From NCBI GenBank assembly GCA_001972305.1, contig BDDD01000533.1, forward strand, positions 248,001-312,000: 64,000 bases of DNA, given 5' to 3'. Origin of the DNA: Cephalotus follicularis. Its lineage: Eukaryota > Streptophyta > Magnoliopsida > Oxalidales > Cephalotaceae. The translations under genes were made by a program, and so were the position numbers. This document shows positions 36,840-48,600 of this stretch, piece by piece (positions within the stretch are counted from its first letter, which is position 1; each line of letters starts with the position of its first letter). The notes beneath the pieces are model-generated. The model had not been told where the DNA came from. It searched no databases and worked only from the letters and a program-made list of their open reading frames with translations.

Positions 36840-36985
36840 ACGGCGCTTTCTGTCTTAAAATATGACTAAAGTGTCGACGGAGTAGAGGGAGGCGTCGGTG
36901 CTTTGATTACTTTCCCTAATTCGAGCCCTAATTTTTGTGTAAAGCGCTGATGCTTTAATGACACGCGTCAGTGCTTTCCTCTGTT
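36840..36985 (-). promoter_or_regulatory. GCGTCGACGC-type motifs upstream of the D extra ORF
   Basis: Copies near 36840, 36871, 36891, 36942 and 36964 (steps of about 20-22 bp within pairs). They lie between the pol stop (37107) and the extra ORF start. Apart from the LTRs this is the only place in D with the motif. A promoter or enhancer role is inference. Confidence 0.4.
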
Positions 36986-37106
36986 TTCTGTCGATTTTTC
37001 ATAAACGCGCATGAATGAATGCAAATGATGCATTAATGAACAAACAAGCATATTGAGCAAACATATATTACCACATCAATCATATAGACATGTAAATCAC
37101 TCAATT

Positions 37107-38423
37107 TCACACAGACCTAATTCCAATGTGTTTAATCCTAGAGTGATTAACCGGGTTTTTCCCTAAACATATCGCACTAGTGTTATCACACCTAATTGGC
37201 ACCTTTTCAAAGTTAAAGCCATAGTCAAGGAGTTGTTGCTTCATCCACATGATTTTGGCGCAACAACTTCCCGCGGCAATGTATTCGGCTTCGGTAGTAG
37301 AAAGTGCTACCGAATTTTGTTTATTGCTAAACCAAGAAATAAGAATATTACCTAAAAATTGACACGCACCACTCGTGCTTTTTCTATCTACTTTATATCC
37401 TCCGAAATCGGCATCGTAGTAAGTGTGTAAGTCAAAGGATGATTTCCTAGGATACCATAGTCCTAAGGAGGGTGTATATGCTAAATACTTGAAGATTCTT
37501 TTTACGACATGCAAGTGGGATTCCTTGGGACATGCTTGAAATCTAGCACATAAGCATACACTAAACAAAATGTCCGGCCTACTCGCCGTTAAGTAAAGCA
37601 ATGAACATATCATACTTTTATGCAGTTTTTGATCAATAGACTTACCTTGCTCATATTTATCAAGTTTGGTAGTTGTACTCATAGGGGTCTTACTCTTTTT
37701 GGCGTTCTCCATCCCAAATCTTTTGAGTAAGTCCTTGACATACATTGATTGGTTAATGAAGATTCCTTCCTCTAGCTGTTTGACTTGAAGTCCAAGGAAG
37801 TAGTTGAGCTCACCCATCATGCTCATTTCAAATTCTTCCTGCATGATCTTAGCGAAACTTTTGCACAAGTTTTTGTTAGTAGAACCGAAAATTATATCAT
37901 CAACATAGACTTGAACAATTAAAATTTCTTCATTAAAAGTTTTTGTGAAAAGGGTGATAGCGATTGTTCCTCTTTTAAAGCCATTTTCGCGTAAATAGGC
38001 ACTTCACTTTTCATACCAAGCTATAGGAGCTTGTTTCAAGCCATATAATTCTTTTGAGAGTTTAAAGACATGGTTGGGAAAATGAGGGTTTTCAAACCCG
38101 GGAGGTTGTTCCACAAAAACTTCCTCCTTTATTACACCATTTAAAAATGCACTCTTTACATCCATTTGAAAGAGGGTGAAATCATTAAATGATGCATATG
38201 CAAGTAACATACGTATAGATTCTAATCTAGCTACGGGTGCATATGACTCATCAAAATCAATTCCCTCTTCTTTGGAATATCCCTTAGCAACTAGCCTAGC
38301 TTTATTTCTAATTACAATTCCTTGGTCATCTACTTTGTTACGAAATACCCATTTTGTGCCGATTATGTTTTGGTTACTAGGCCTAGGAACTAGATTCCAT
38401 ACTTTATTTCTTTCGAATTGATT
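37107..38423 (-). pseudogene. pol: D reverse transcriptase and RNase H
   Basis: Copia RT begins after the integrase tail at about 38420. Visible motifs are 'GTKWVFRNK', 'MDVKSAFLNG', 'GLKQAP' and the active site 'YVDD' near 37900. RNase H holds 'YYDADFGG', 'STSG..QFLG', 'LSTTEAEY' and ends 'HIGIR'. TGA stops lie at 38421-38423 and 38004-38006, the second directly after 'AWYEK'. The frame is otherwise kept throughout. 'IGIRSV' at the end suggests a nearby shift has replaced the normal tail. Confidence 0.92.
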
Positions 38424-40052
38424 TCATTCCTCTTGCATAGCATTAATCCAATTTTCGTCTTTTTTGGCCTCATTTATATTTTTAGGTTCTATTTGTGACA
38501 AGAATGCAATATAATTATGATTAACACTAGATCTAGTAGATACTCCTAATCTAGGATTACCTATTATAGCTTCGTGAGGGTGTCCTCTTACCACCTTCAA
38601 GGTTTTGTCGTGGAGAGCTTCTTGATAGCTTTCTTGAGGAGTTTCTTCTATAGTGGATTCCTCCTTTTTGGTTTCATCTAGATTTAGCATGTTAACTCCA
38701 TTTTCAATAAAATATACACAATCATCATCAATAACTTCCTTTGGAAGTTTAGGGTTAGTTTCATCAAATATAACATGCATTGATTCTTCAACTAGTAAAG
38801 TTCTATTATTGAAGCATCTATAAGCCCTACTACTAGAAGAATAACCAAGAAAAAAACCTTCGTCAACTTTGGAGTCGAATTTCCCAAGATGCTCTTTTCC
38901 ATTATTGTGGATGAAGCACTTGCATCCGAAGGTGTGAAAGTAACTAATGTTCGGCTTTCTCCCCCTCCATAATTCATATGGAGTCTTTTTGAGAATTGGC
39001 TTTCTTGATATGCGATTTAAGATATAGCACGAAGTATTTATTGCTTCCGCCCAAAAATATTTTGGTAAATTATTTTCGTTTAAAAGTGTTCTACACATTT
39101 CTTGTAACGTTCTATTTTTCCTTTCAACGACCCCATTTGGTTGAGGTCTTCTAGGAGTGGAGAACTCATGTATAAAACCATTTTCTTTACAAAAATTTTC
39201 AAACAAATGATTTTCAAATTCTTTTCCATGATCACTTCTAATCTTAGAAATAGAAATGTCCTTTTCATTTTGAACGATTTTACAAAAATTTGAAAATTCT
39301 TTAAAAGATTCATTTTTATGGGCTAGGAAAATAGTCCATGTATATCTAGAATAATCGTCTACTATGACCATGGCATATGATTTTCCACCTAGGCTTCTAA
39401 TATCTATTGGACCAAATAAGTCTATATGCAAAAGTTGCAATGGCCTAGTTGTTGATACAATGTCTTTGCTTTTAAAAGAAGCTCTAGTTTGTTTTCCGTA
39501 TTGACATGCGTCACAAACTTTATCCTTTTCAAAGCTAATTTTAGGAAGTCCTTTAACTAATTCATGTTGTAAAAGGTTTGATATGGTTGACATACCTACT
39601 TGACCTAATCTTCTATACCATAGCCAACTATCTTCATTTATAGATACTAAACATTTAATATTAATTAAGTCATCTATATCTACCACATACACATTCCCAT
39701 GTCTATATCCTATAAATTTTATTTGATCATTGTTTATATATATCACTTTGCAAGAGTCTTTTTCAAAAATCACTCTACAATTCTTGTCACATAATTGGCT
39801 TATGCTCAAGAGATTGTGCTTAAGTCCATCAACAAATAAAACATTATGAATGGAGGTTTTATTGTTACCTATGGAGCCAAAACCTTTGATCTTCCCTTTT
39901 GCATTGTCTCAAAATGTTACCTCTCCTCCTTCCTTTGATTCGTATTTGACGAAGAGATTCTTGTCGCCCGTCATATGCTTGGAGCATCCACTATCCAAGT
40001 ACCATTGTGTCTTCTTGGATAATGCCTTCAAGCACACCTACAAACACAATTT
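38424..40052 (-). pseudogene. pol: D protease and integrase
   Basis: Protease has 'YLDSGCSKHMTG' at about 39990, with a TGA at 39908-39910 shortly after. The GAG-pre-integrase segment leads into integrase. In the HHCC zinc finger both His positions are changed (W-Y-R-R-L-G-Q where the family has W-H-R-R-L-G-H), while the Cys pair 'CDACQYGK' is kept. The catalytic core is intact: Asp in 'HIDLFGP', Asp in 'RSDHGKEF', Glu in 'NGVVERKNRT'. The C-terminal linker up to 38424 is acidic and variable, as usual in copia. Confidence 0.92.
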
Positions 40053-40975
40053 TCAAATATTTGTTTGAGGTACCCAACAAACCTTGGGTCCTTTGGGGTT
40101 AGTCAAAATGGTTCCTTTGGGAACCCAACTCCTTTTTACTCTAGAGAAATTCAAATTGTTTAATATACTTTCTTTGTAAAAGCATGAGGTAGAAGTATGG
40201 CCATTTTTACCACAATTGTTGCAAGAAACAATTATTCTTCTTTTATACATATTATCTCTTTTATAAAAGCAAGATGAAAATGCATGACCGTACTTACCAC
40301 AATGAGTACACGAGACATTTATCTTTTTCTTATATATGGCATTTTTCTTATGATAGTATTGTGAAGATGTGTGTCCATGTTTACCACAAAAATTACATGA
40401 ATTATTCAAATTTTTCTTAAACATGGCATTCTTTTTATGAAAGCAAGTAAAAGATGTATGTCCATTTTTACCACAATAGTCACACAAAGTTTTTACAATT
40501 TTCTTTTTAATTTGAACCTTTTCAACTTTTTCTTTTTCTATTCTTTCTTTCCTTTCAAAGAATGTTTGATAAATCTTGACGTTATTCATCTCCTCATATC
40601 CTACTCCGGCCATATCAAAGACACACCTTTCATGCCAAGAAGATTTTCAAGCTTCTCACTACTCTTAGAGAACTTTGAGAAAGTTTTCTTTAATGCTTCT
40701 ATTTCTTCTTTAAGATTTCTATTCTCCTTTTCTAGATATGCTACTTCATTTTCTAGGAGATCTACTTCAATTTCGTTTGAGTTTTCTTCCTTGGACAAAT
40801 TAATTGATTTAAGTTCAACGTTTTCATTTGCTAATGTCTTGATTCTTTTCTTTAGGGATGCAATCATAGAGCTATATTTTTCTACTATTAAGACAAGTTC
40901 ATCGTATGTTACCTCATCGCTTTCTTCCTCTTCTTCTTCCTCTAAGGCCATCAAAGATAGACTCATCACTATCAT
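40053..40975 (-). pseudogene. gag: D Gag C-terminal part: coiled coil and four tandem zinc knuckles
   Basis: The upper frame (40975-40601) is a long coiled coil rich in Leu, Glu and Lys after an acidic Glu run. A frameshift at 40601-40613 leads to the lower frame, which has four copies of a roughly 28-residue module with C-x2-C-G-K-x-G-H-x4-C followed by a basic 'KKNAMFKKN'-like spacer. In the second module the last Cys is Tyr. The region ends 'RSWVPKGT...KVCWVPQTN', a segment common before copia protease. These knuckles come in addition to the ordinary Gag knuckle near 41060. Binding of nucleic acid is the family expectation. Confidence 0.85.
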
Positions 40976-41029
40976 CCAATGTTACGATCATAGCTTTCTT
41001 CTTTTTCTTCAAGAGATCCTTCTTTTTGA

Positions 41030-41959
41030 GCCGAGGGCAATCGCTTTTGTAGTGCCCCGGTTTGTTGCACTCGAAGCATATGATCTCTTATAACTTGCTT
41101 GACTCTCCTTTTTGGTGGATTTTCTTGTTTGGCTTTCCACCAAACTTCTTCTTGCTAGCAAGGAATTTCTTGAACTTTCGTGTGATAAGGGCTAGCTCTT
41201 CATCATCATCATCGTCCTCAGAATCTTCGATTAGGGACGATTTTAAAGCAACTATCTTCTTCTTCTTCTTCTCTTTTTCTTCTCTTTTTCTTCATCATCA
41301 TCCTTCTTTTGCATTGAGAGTTCATGAGTCATTAATGACCCAAGAAGATCTTCTAGTGGAAGGATGTTGAGATTCTTTGCTTCTTGAATTGTAGTGACCT
41401 TCGGCATCCAAGACCTTGGTAAGCACCTAAGAATTTTTCTCACCATTTCACTGTTAGAATATGTTTTATCTAAAGCTTGTAATGCATTAATGATATTTGT
41501 AAATCTAGAGAACATGGATTTAATGTCTTCGTTCTCATTCATGGTGAACATTTCATATTCATGGACTAGCATACTAATCTTAGCTTCTTTAACTTGATTT
41601 GTCCCTTCATAGGTGACCTCAAGTCTATCCCACATTTTCTTGGTGGAAATGCAAGACGAAATCCCATTGAAGTCATTTGAGTTTATAGCACAAATGATAA
41701 TGTGGTTAGCCTTAGCATTTATTTGAACCCTTTTTCTATTATTATCATCATAAAGATTTCTAGGCTTAGGAACTACATCCTTGTTTTCAAGTGTGACGGT
41801 GGGGAGATTTTGACCATTAACTATAAGGTCCTATAAGTTATAGTCAAGGGATTGAATGAAAATGGTCATCTTAGCCTTCCAATGGCCATAGTTGTTGCCA
41901 TCGAAGAAAGGGGGTTTTGAGATATTTTGGTTCTCTCCTACGTTTGAGTTCATTGTCAT
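41030..41959 (-). pseudogene. gag: D Gag N-terminal part (UBN2 type)
   Basis: ATG at 41959 (a second Met at 41953), soon after the PBS. 'PPFFDGNNYGHWKAKM' is the copia Gag opening. A TAG replaces the Trp of the 'YNLWDL' motif near 41833. 'KMWDRLEVTYEGTNQVKEAKISML' and 'FTNIINALQALDK' are the UBN2 core (41635-41252). An Arg/Lys run follows, then a single knuckle 'CFECNKPGHYKSDCP' near 41070 in another register. Confidence 0.9.
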
Positions 41960-42005
41960 CCTAGATCGTTAAAGGCTCTAGCACTTAAGAATTATAAGCC
42001 TACAT

Positions 42006-42017
42006 CTCTGATACCAA
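42006..42017 (-). other. Primer-binding site of D (tRNA-Met)
   Basis: TTGGTATCAGAG on the minus strand, 1 nt after the LTR end. Confidence 0.9.
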
Positions 42018-42018
42018 T

Positions 42019-43070
42019 TGAATAAACAATTCAAAGAGAGAGAGTTAGAGAGTTTGCAAACACGGTTTTTAGAGTGGTTCAGCGTAACTCTTGCCTACGT
42101 CCACTTTACCCAAGGATCTCCTTGAGTTTCCACTAGTCTCCAAATAAAATTATGGGTGCTATTCGGTACACCTTTGTGATTGACCTCAATCACTTATAAC
42201 TCTCTTTGGGTTCACTCCCCAATATCTTTTAGGGTTCACTCCCCTATTACAATCAAAGTAGATGGAATGAAGTTTTGTTCTAAACCTCTCAAAAGGTTAG
42301 ATTTTACAAGATGAAATCACTCAATCTAATTGGGAACAAATATTTGATAAGATACTAGATAAGAACTTTTGAATGAGGCCTCTTGATTTTGAATGCTTGT
42401 GGTATGTTTTCTTGAATGATCTTTGTATTTGATGTCACTTGTGTTCTTCTTTTTGTTTCTCTTCAAAAACCTTTGTATATATCTGTTTCTTGCCTAAGAG
42501 ATCCGTTGGGTATGTCTTGAAACTTGTTGCATCAAAAATGGCGCATTAAAACTCTGTCAGAATTCTTTTCAGCCGTGCAAAGCGTCGACTATTTTCATCA
42601 AAGCGTCGCCGCTTATATGACCGTTAGGTATTTTAATTTGAATTTTTCGAGTTAAAGCGCAGGCGTTCTGGATGTAGGAGTCGACTGTTTCCTCAAAGCG
42701 CTGACGCTTAGTGTTGAGCGTCGTCGCTTTTGTCAAATTGATTGGATCCAAGAAGTCTCTGTTTCTAAGCACTGACTTGAGGTCTCAAAGCGCTGACGCT
42801 CTGAATTAAAGCGCAGACGCTTATAATTAGGTGTCGACGGTTTGAACATTTGTTCCTCTCCTCTGAACTCTCCAATGGTTGACGCTTTGTTCATTGTCTC
42901 GACTGTTGCACAAAGCGCTGACGCTTTATTTCTGTACGCCGACGCTTTATCCTGTTTCTGCAGTTTTTCTTGTTGTTTTGCGCATTCCATGTTTTTGTTG
43001 CACATAAAGAAACTTGGTTAAACACAAATATGTTATCATCAAAACTAGGATTGAGACATAAATGTCAATA
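42019..43070 (-). mobile_element. D 5' LTR
   Basis: 1052 bp. It lacks the 107-bp segment of the 3' LTR, which in that LTR is bounded by two AATAAAC repeats. The terminus reads GTCAATA instead of GTCAACA. Confidence 0.92.
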
Positions 43071-43075
43071 GAGTA

Positions 43076-44882
43076 GAATTTTCGTACTTTAAAAGTATAA
43101 CTGGATTTATTCAAACAGAATTCACATTCTAATACTAGGAACGTATCAAGAAAGAAGATTCGCACCTTACATAATCACCCCAAAATTATCCTCAAGAGAA
43201 AATCAAATAAACCCTACGCAGCACTTCCGTCGATACAGTTATCTGAAAGATATAAAAAAAACAACAATTCAAATAAGAAATTAGAAATCCTTGCGAAAGC
43301 GTCAGCGCTTTATCTAGAACAAAGTCGAGAGACTTGAAACTTTCTAGCATAAGCGTCGACGTTTATCAGAACACAGGCGACGCTTAAACGTTTTAAAAAG
43401 AAACTCAAACTTTGACGACGGAGCATCAACTCTTTACAGAAACAAAGCAGGATTAAAACAATGCATTTGTGAGCAGACCATTCTAACACAACACCTATTA
43501 ACACGGCATGCACAACACACACACACCGGCTGCACACAACAACACCACACACTGCTCACAACACATACACACATGCCTACACTTAACACAACACACACAG
43601 CACACATACACATACTACATGCAAAACACACACAGCACGCACCACACACATACATAACACATAGTCTTCCTACACAACACACACACACTCGCACGACACA
43701 CACTATCTACACACGGCGCATTCATTGCACACACACCACATGCAAAACTCTCACACAAAGATTGCACACAACTGCACTGCACACACATACACAACGCATA
43801 CCCTATTTTCACAGCACATACACATATGTAGGACAGACAACACACAGCCAGAAAATTTCCAGTGTTGAGCATGAACTAAGGTGATAGATTTATGGCAACA
43901 ATGGAGTCAACAAAAAAAAACAGGGACAATGCGGCACGATTATACTTAAACAGGGGGACGAAATAACCATACACATGTGACCAAGACCCATGCCAGGCAC
44001 CAGGAAAACTAAATAACCCATAACAAAGTGGGGCATGGCTTACACAGAGAGAGGAGGATTAACACATGCATATTTATACAGTTATATCAAATAAACGGGT
44101 CACCGGAGTGAAGCAAGAGATCAAACCTGAAGTGATGTAGGACTATGGGTTGCTGTGCAAGAAATCTTCCTCTGAGCGGTGCAACAATGGTGCGCCCAAG
44201 AGAGAGAGAGAGGGGCTGTCCAATGGGAGAGAGAGAGATACGAAGAAAGGAGAAGACAGAGATTCACTACCACTGCAAAACAATATCTTAAACCAAAACA
44301 TAGAGAAACAAACTTGGGTGATGAAGGAGCCGAGGGAGAAAGCGCAAGAAATTTTCTAAGCTTCCTCAACAATGGCGGCAAGGCGTGAAATGAAGAAGAG
44401 AGATAGGAGAAAAAAGAAAGGTGGTTGGCTTAATAAGGCAACACGCGTGAAAGAACAAAAAAAACAGAAAGAGAGAAAAGCATGGGAGAGATGACGTGGG
44501 AGAGAGAGATTTTCGGCAGAGAGGGCGCATAAGTGAGAGATTGGGAGAAAAACAAATTTAAGAGGGAGAGATTAGGGGAGAGAGGATGGCGACATGAAGG
44601 GAAAACAAAATAGAAAAAATAGTTTTGGCTTTTCTTTTTAAATGCATAATTCAGCTTTTCTAAAAGAAAAGTGATAAATGGCTATAAAAAAAATGTTTTC
44701 TTTAACCATTTGCTAAAGATGTTCATTGGTCAAAGTCAGAATTAGATTAGTCCAACCAGAATAAACCAAAATTTTGGGTAATTCATACCTAAAACAAATA
44801 GACAGCCCACAAAAATAAAATTAAAAAAGGATCCAAATAAAATAAAATAAAATAAATTTTATACGGAAAACAGGATATTACA
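43076..44882 (-). mobile_element. C LTR copy 3, right part
   Basis: Collinear with 13485-15365 of copy 2, including GTCGAC motifs (43298-43430), CA-rich and GA-rich stretches. It ends GGATATTACA and is followed by GTCTC. Confidence 0.9.
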
Positions 44883-44887
44883 GTCTC

Positions 44888-45113
44888 CCAGTCGACCGTT
44901 TTTACACAACAGTCGGTTGTGTCCTTCAGAATAGATACTTCACTTTTCATGTTGAAGCTTTGCGCGCACTTTTGAACCCGTTATAACATTTCTTTAACGT
45001 TCATTGTCTAAATCCCATGTCATAAGTTGGAAAATTCCATCATTCTCATCAATTATGATAATTCTTCAATGAGAATTGCAATGACACATTTAATGGAATT
45101 TCCGGGCGTTACA
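44888..45113 (-). mobile_element. E 3' LTR, inner end
   Basis: Matches 53339-53565 of the 5' LTR and ends GGGCGTTACA. Confidence 0.9.
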
Positions 45114-45131
45114 TTCCTACCTCCTTCAAAG
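45114..45131 (-). other. Polypurine tract of E
   Basis: On the minus strand TTTGAAGGAGGTAGGAA leads to the LTR start TGTAACGCCC. Confidence 0.85.
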
Positions 45132-45135
45132 AAAT

Positions 45136-45340
45136 TCATCCTCGAATTTTCTTGACACTTCTAGAGTACATGAGGACCCCGTTCTCTAATCTCCTCTTCA
45201 CCTTCCCATGTCCTTCATCAGGATAGTGGAACAACCATCGAACTTTCACATAGGTATGGTTCGGTCCCTCAATACTTGAGCCTTCCAATCCGGAATATTC
45301 ATAGATCCTTTCTCGCAAGAAAGATCACCTTGTACCAATA
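45136..45340 (-). pseudogene. pol: E chromodomain remnant
   Basis: Broken over two frames. 'QVLRDRTIP' and 'YVKVRW' align with the chromodomain of B ('KVLRNKTIPMVKVLWR'), and the position before the polypurine tract agrees. The C-terminal tail is frameshifted. Confidence 0.7.
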
Positions 45341-45429
45341 TCGAGTCACCATCCATGATGTGTGACGAATCTCAGATGCAGTCTTGTGATATAAACTATG
45401 GAAGACATCAAAATAAAAGTCTCATTTTC

Positions 45430-45648
45430 ACACTACCGACATAGCTCTTTTCCCTTCTTTGAATACCTCAGCAGGTCATCAAGAACATCAGAACTTACTA
45501 ACCCAGGTATCGTCAAAATACGCCATTCGTCAATGATATGAATGTTGCCGGTGTATTGAAACCACCAAGTGACATTACCAGAATTCGTAATAACCATATC
45601 GCTTTCGAAAAGCCATCCTTTCAACATTTCCTTCTCATACTCTGGACT
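45430..45648 (-). pseudogene. pol: E reverse transcriptase remnant
   Basis: Over shifting frames one reads 'RYGYYEF', 'NTPATFISL' and 'VLDDLLRYSK', the RT palm with its active-site Asp pair. It continues from 48744-48697 ('LDLRSGYHQL') across the inserted solo LTR. After 'YSK' the sequence is degenerate and soon meets the chromodomain, so RNase H and integrase are deleted. Confidence 0.75.
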
Positions 45649-48600
45649 TGTAACGCCCCAAATTTCATAAATAATTATTATGAAATTGGTGTGTATACAG
45701 TCGTGATAAAATCGATAGAGGCATGGAGTAATAAAAAGGCATTACTCATTTAAGCTATAATTATGTTGGCCAAAATGGCTAATAAAACCTATTTTTAATG
45801 CGCGACAGTAAATCCCAGTGTCCGTGTTATTATTACGATTATTTTGGCTACAGTTTAGATAATTTACGTCGCGATTAGCGGAAAAAACAGGACCCAGGCC
45901 CTAATATTTGCTCGTAAAATACCATAAACAAAAGGGGGGAATCAATTAATAAAACAAAAGGGAAGAGACACGGGCGCATAGCGCACCCGTGCAAAGAAGA
46001 GAGACAGACCCATGAGAGAGAGAGAGAGAGAGAGAGAGAGGCAGTGGGAGAGACAGCGGGAGAGAAAGGGAGAGAGGGCGTCGGAGATGACGCCGGAGCC
46101 AGACGCTGGACTAGGAGAGGACGGCGAGCAACCCACACGCTCCACCAACTGGTAACCTCCGCCCCATTCTTCTTTTCCCTTCTTTTTCTTCTTCTCTCCT
46201 CATCACTGTGCGCATTGGCCATGCATTTTTCGACGCCGTTAGCGTTGCGGATGGGGTGGGTTTTGGTGTAGAAGTCCAACTCTGGCCATTTTGACCACCG
46301 GTGTGGCATTTCTTGGCCTGAATTGGCCGGAATCGCTTGGCTGAGTCGACTCACTGCCGCCTAAGACCGCGTGTTTGGCGCTGAGTCTCGGCGAGTCTTG
46401 TGAAGGGATGTGTATAACTTGTGAATGTATGGCATTTTTGGGTGGTGATCGGACCTGTTGAGGTCCAACGAGTTGACTCAGTGAGTAACAACTCACTGTC
46501 GGTCATGGCGCGGTGTTCGGCGCATATTCACGGTGAGTCTTGAGCGGTTCTGTGTAGACCGTTCAATGTGGAACCCGTTTATGGGTGTTGCACAAGTTGG
46601 GTGAGTTGGCCGAAATCCGGTCGACGCGTCGGTGATGGCAATGCTGGTTTCTGTGCGTGATCGTAATGAAATGTGTTGAATGTGTAGTGTGTGAGTGGCA
46701 ATTGGATTGGGCAGTGAGGAACTAATCAATCGACAAGAACCGGCTTCGGTTCAATGGTTATTGGAAAGGTTCGGCAATTGAACGTGCAACTTGACAGTAT
46801 GGTTGTTACTGCTTTAATAGGTAGGGGTAATTGTATGGGATTTATACATGCATATTTGAGTTCAATTGTAATGAGTGTTCGTTTGATGAAATGCTTGCGT
46901 TGTGAATAGTGTGATTGGTGTTAGGGTTACTATGTGTAGCTAACCTGCCTTGCATATTGTGATTGAGATGATTGTGGATAGGATTGCATGTGTATTTATG
47001 CATGTTGATTTCCTGGTATTGAAACAGGTTGAAGAAGACGATCTTCTAGTCTTCTTTAACCATCGACGCTTAAAGGAAAAAAGTTGACACTATGGACGGT
47101 TATACAGGAACTTAACGCTTGGTTCCACTAGACAGACGACGCTTTTGGGAGAAGCGTCGACGCTTAGCGTTGTTACACGTGAGGGAACGACACTTGAAAC
47201 GTTGACGGTTAAGGTCCTTACCTTAAAGCGTTGATGCCAAGGAGATAGACATCGACACCTAGAACTTTTGGTCTAGAGCGCTGACGCAAAGGGATAAAGC
47301 GCCGACGCTTAAGGACCTAAGCGTCGACACTAAGAGTTAAGCGGTGACATTTAAGTAACTGAATTGAACGTTAACGCCTAGAGTTAGGTGGTGACGCCAA
47401 AAGGGTCTTTTACGTTTGAGCATATGGTTGCATTGCATTTTCATATGGATTGGATTGTTATATTGATTGGATTGCTAAATGGAAATATACGTTTTCCAAA
47501 AGGATTGCGAAAATGGTTTTAAAGGATTGAGAAACTGTTATACGAAAATGAGTATTTTCGTGTATTTAAATGTGGTTCGAATGACTTCTGTTTACATTGT
47601 AAAATGTGTTGATTTCAAGTATTTTACGATAATACTAAAATGACTTGAAATGGTTGAAAAAGGATTGTTGTAAATGTAAAACTTACATATATGGTTTCGA
47701 GTATTTATATCTATAAATTACTTGAAATGGATTGAAGGAAAATGTATCGTTACAAGTATTTTATGAATCATAATTTACTTGGGAAATAATGTGCTGTGAT
47801 TGCACTGTGATATTGCTGTGAGAGTACTTTTACCGTGACTGTGATTGTAATTGAGTGTTGCCGCTATCGAGGTAGTGTTGGTACTTAGCTGCTGTGCTAG
47901 TACCGTGAGTGTTGCCATTAGCGGGGTAGTGTTGGTACTTGGCACCGTGCTTGTATCGTTATTGTGTTCCGAGAGTATCGGGGACAATTGTTTGTATTGA
48001 GTGTATTGATTGTCTGCCATGACAAGACCGATTGGATTATTGTCCGTTGTGACATGATTGTTGGATTGTTGTCCTTGTGACAAGATGATTGGATTGTTGT
48101 CCGCTCTGACATGACTGATTGGATTGATTGGTCCTTTGTGACTTGATGGGTTGCATGATTGTAGCCACTTGGCACGGTTGCTCAATTATTGATCGATATA
48201 CACATACACATACGTATTGTATATATATAGTATTGCATCATAATGCATTCATTTCATGTCATTCATTATCGTTCTTCCCAAAGTGCATTTATATTTTCTC
48301 TACTTAGCCGAGTGAGGACAAAGGCTAACCCCCTACAATTTCAAATTGATCTCCGGTTGATGCAGCAGTTTGTTACCGTTGAGCTCCAGGGAGCAAGGTG
48401 GAGTTTTATGTTGTTTTTACTATTGAGAAACGTTGAATAATCATTGTAATAAATGAATTGATGTACTGATGAACATTGTTCACGCTCCGTTTAAGGGTAG
48501 TTAACTTTGATGATGTTTATCTGTTGTAGCATGTGGTATGGGATGCATGTTACGTTTTAATTCGCCTTATATTTAAATGCTTCCGCAAGTTGTTAATGGT

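Larger units (their letters stand above)
33708..43070 (-). mobile_element. Ty1/copia element D, Sirevirus-like, with extra 3' ORF
   Basis: Perfect target duplications GAGTA (33703-33707 and 43071-43075). On the minus strand: 5' LTR 42019-43070, PBS 42006-42017, gag from 41959, a coiled-coil and zinc-knuckle region, protease, integrase, RT, RNase H (to 37107), an additional ORF (36773-35472), multiple polypurine tracts, and 3' LTR 33708-34866. Integrase before RT marks it as copia. The late extra ORF, the repeated GGGGGAG tracts and LTRs over 1 kb point to the Sirevirus lineage. About ten stops or shifts make it inactive. Confidence 0.92.
9109..44882 (-). mobile_element. Compound gypsy element C: LTR-int-LTR-int-LTR
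   Basis: Perfect target duplications GTCTC flank the whole unit (9104-9108 and 44883-44887). Inside are three LTRs (9109-10769, 11693-15365, 31935-44882 split) and two internal regions of about 0.92 kb (10770-11692; 15366-15923 joined to 31573-31934). Each internal region has a polypurine tract, a gag fragment and a tRNA-Met type PBS, but no reverse transcriptase or integrase. An LTR of 3.6 kb against an internal region of 0.9 kb fits a non-autonomous gag-only element (TR-GAG type). Elements B and D are later insertions into it. Confidence 0.88.

Noticed and set aside
40437-41093. 218-aa plus-strand ORF rich in Ser and Phe
   Set aside because: Antisense shadow of the D coiled coil and knuckles. 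Lys/Glu-rich coding reads as Phe/Ser/Leu on the other strand.
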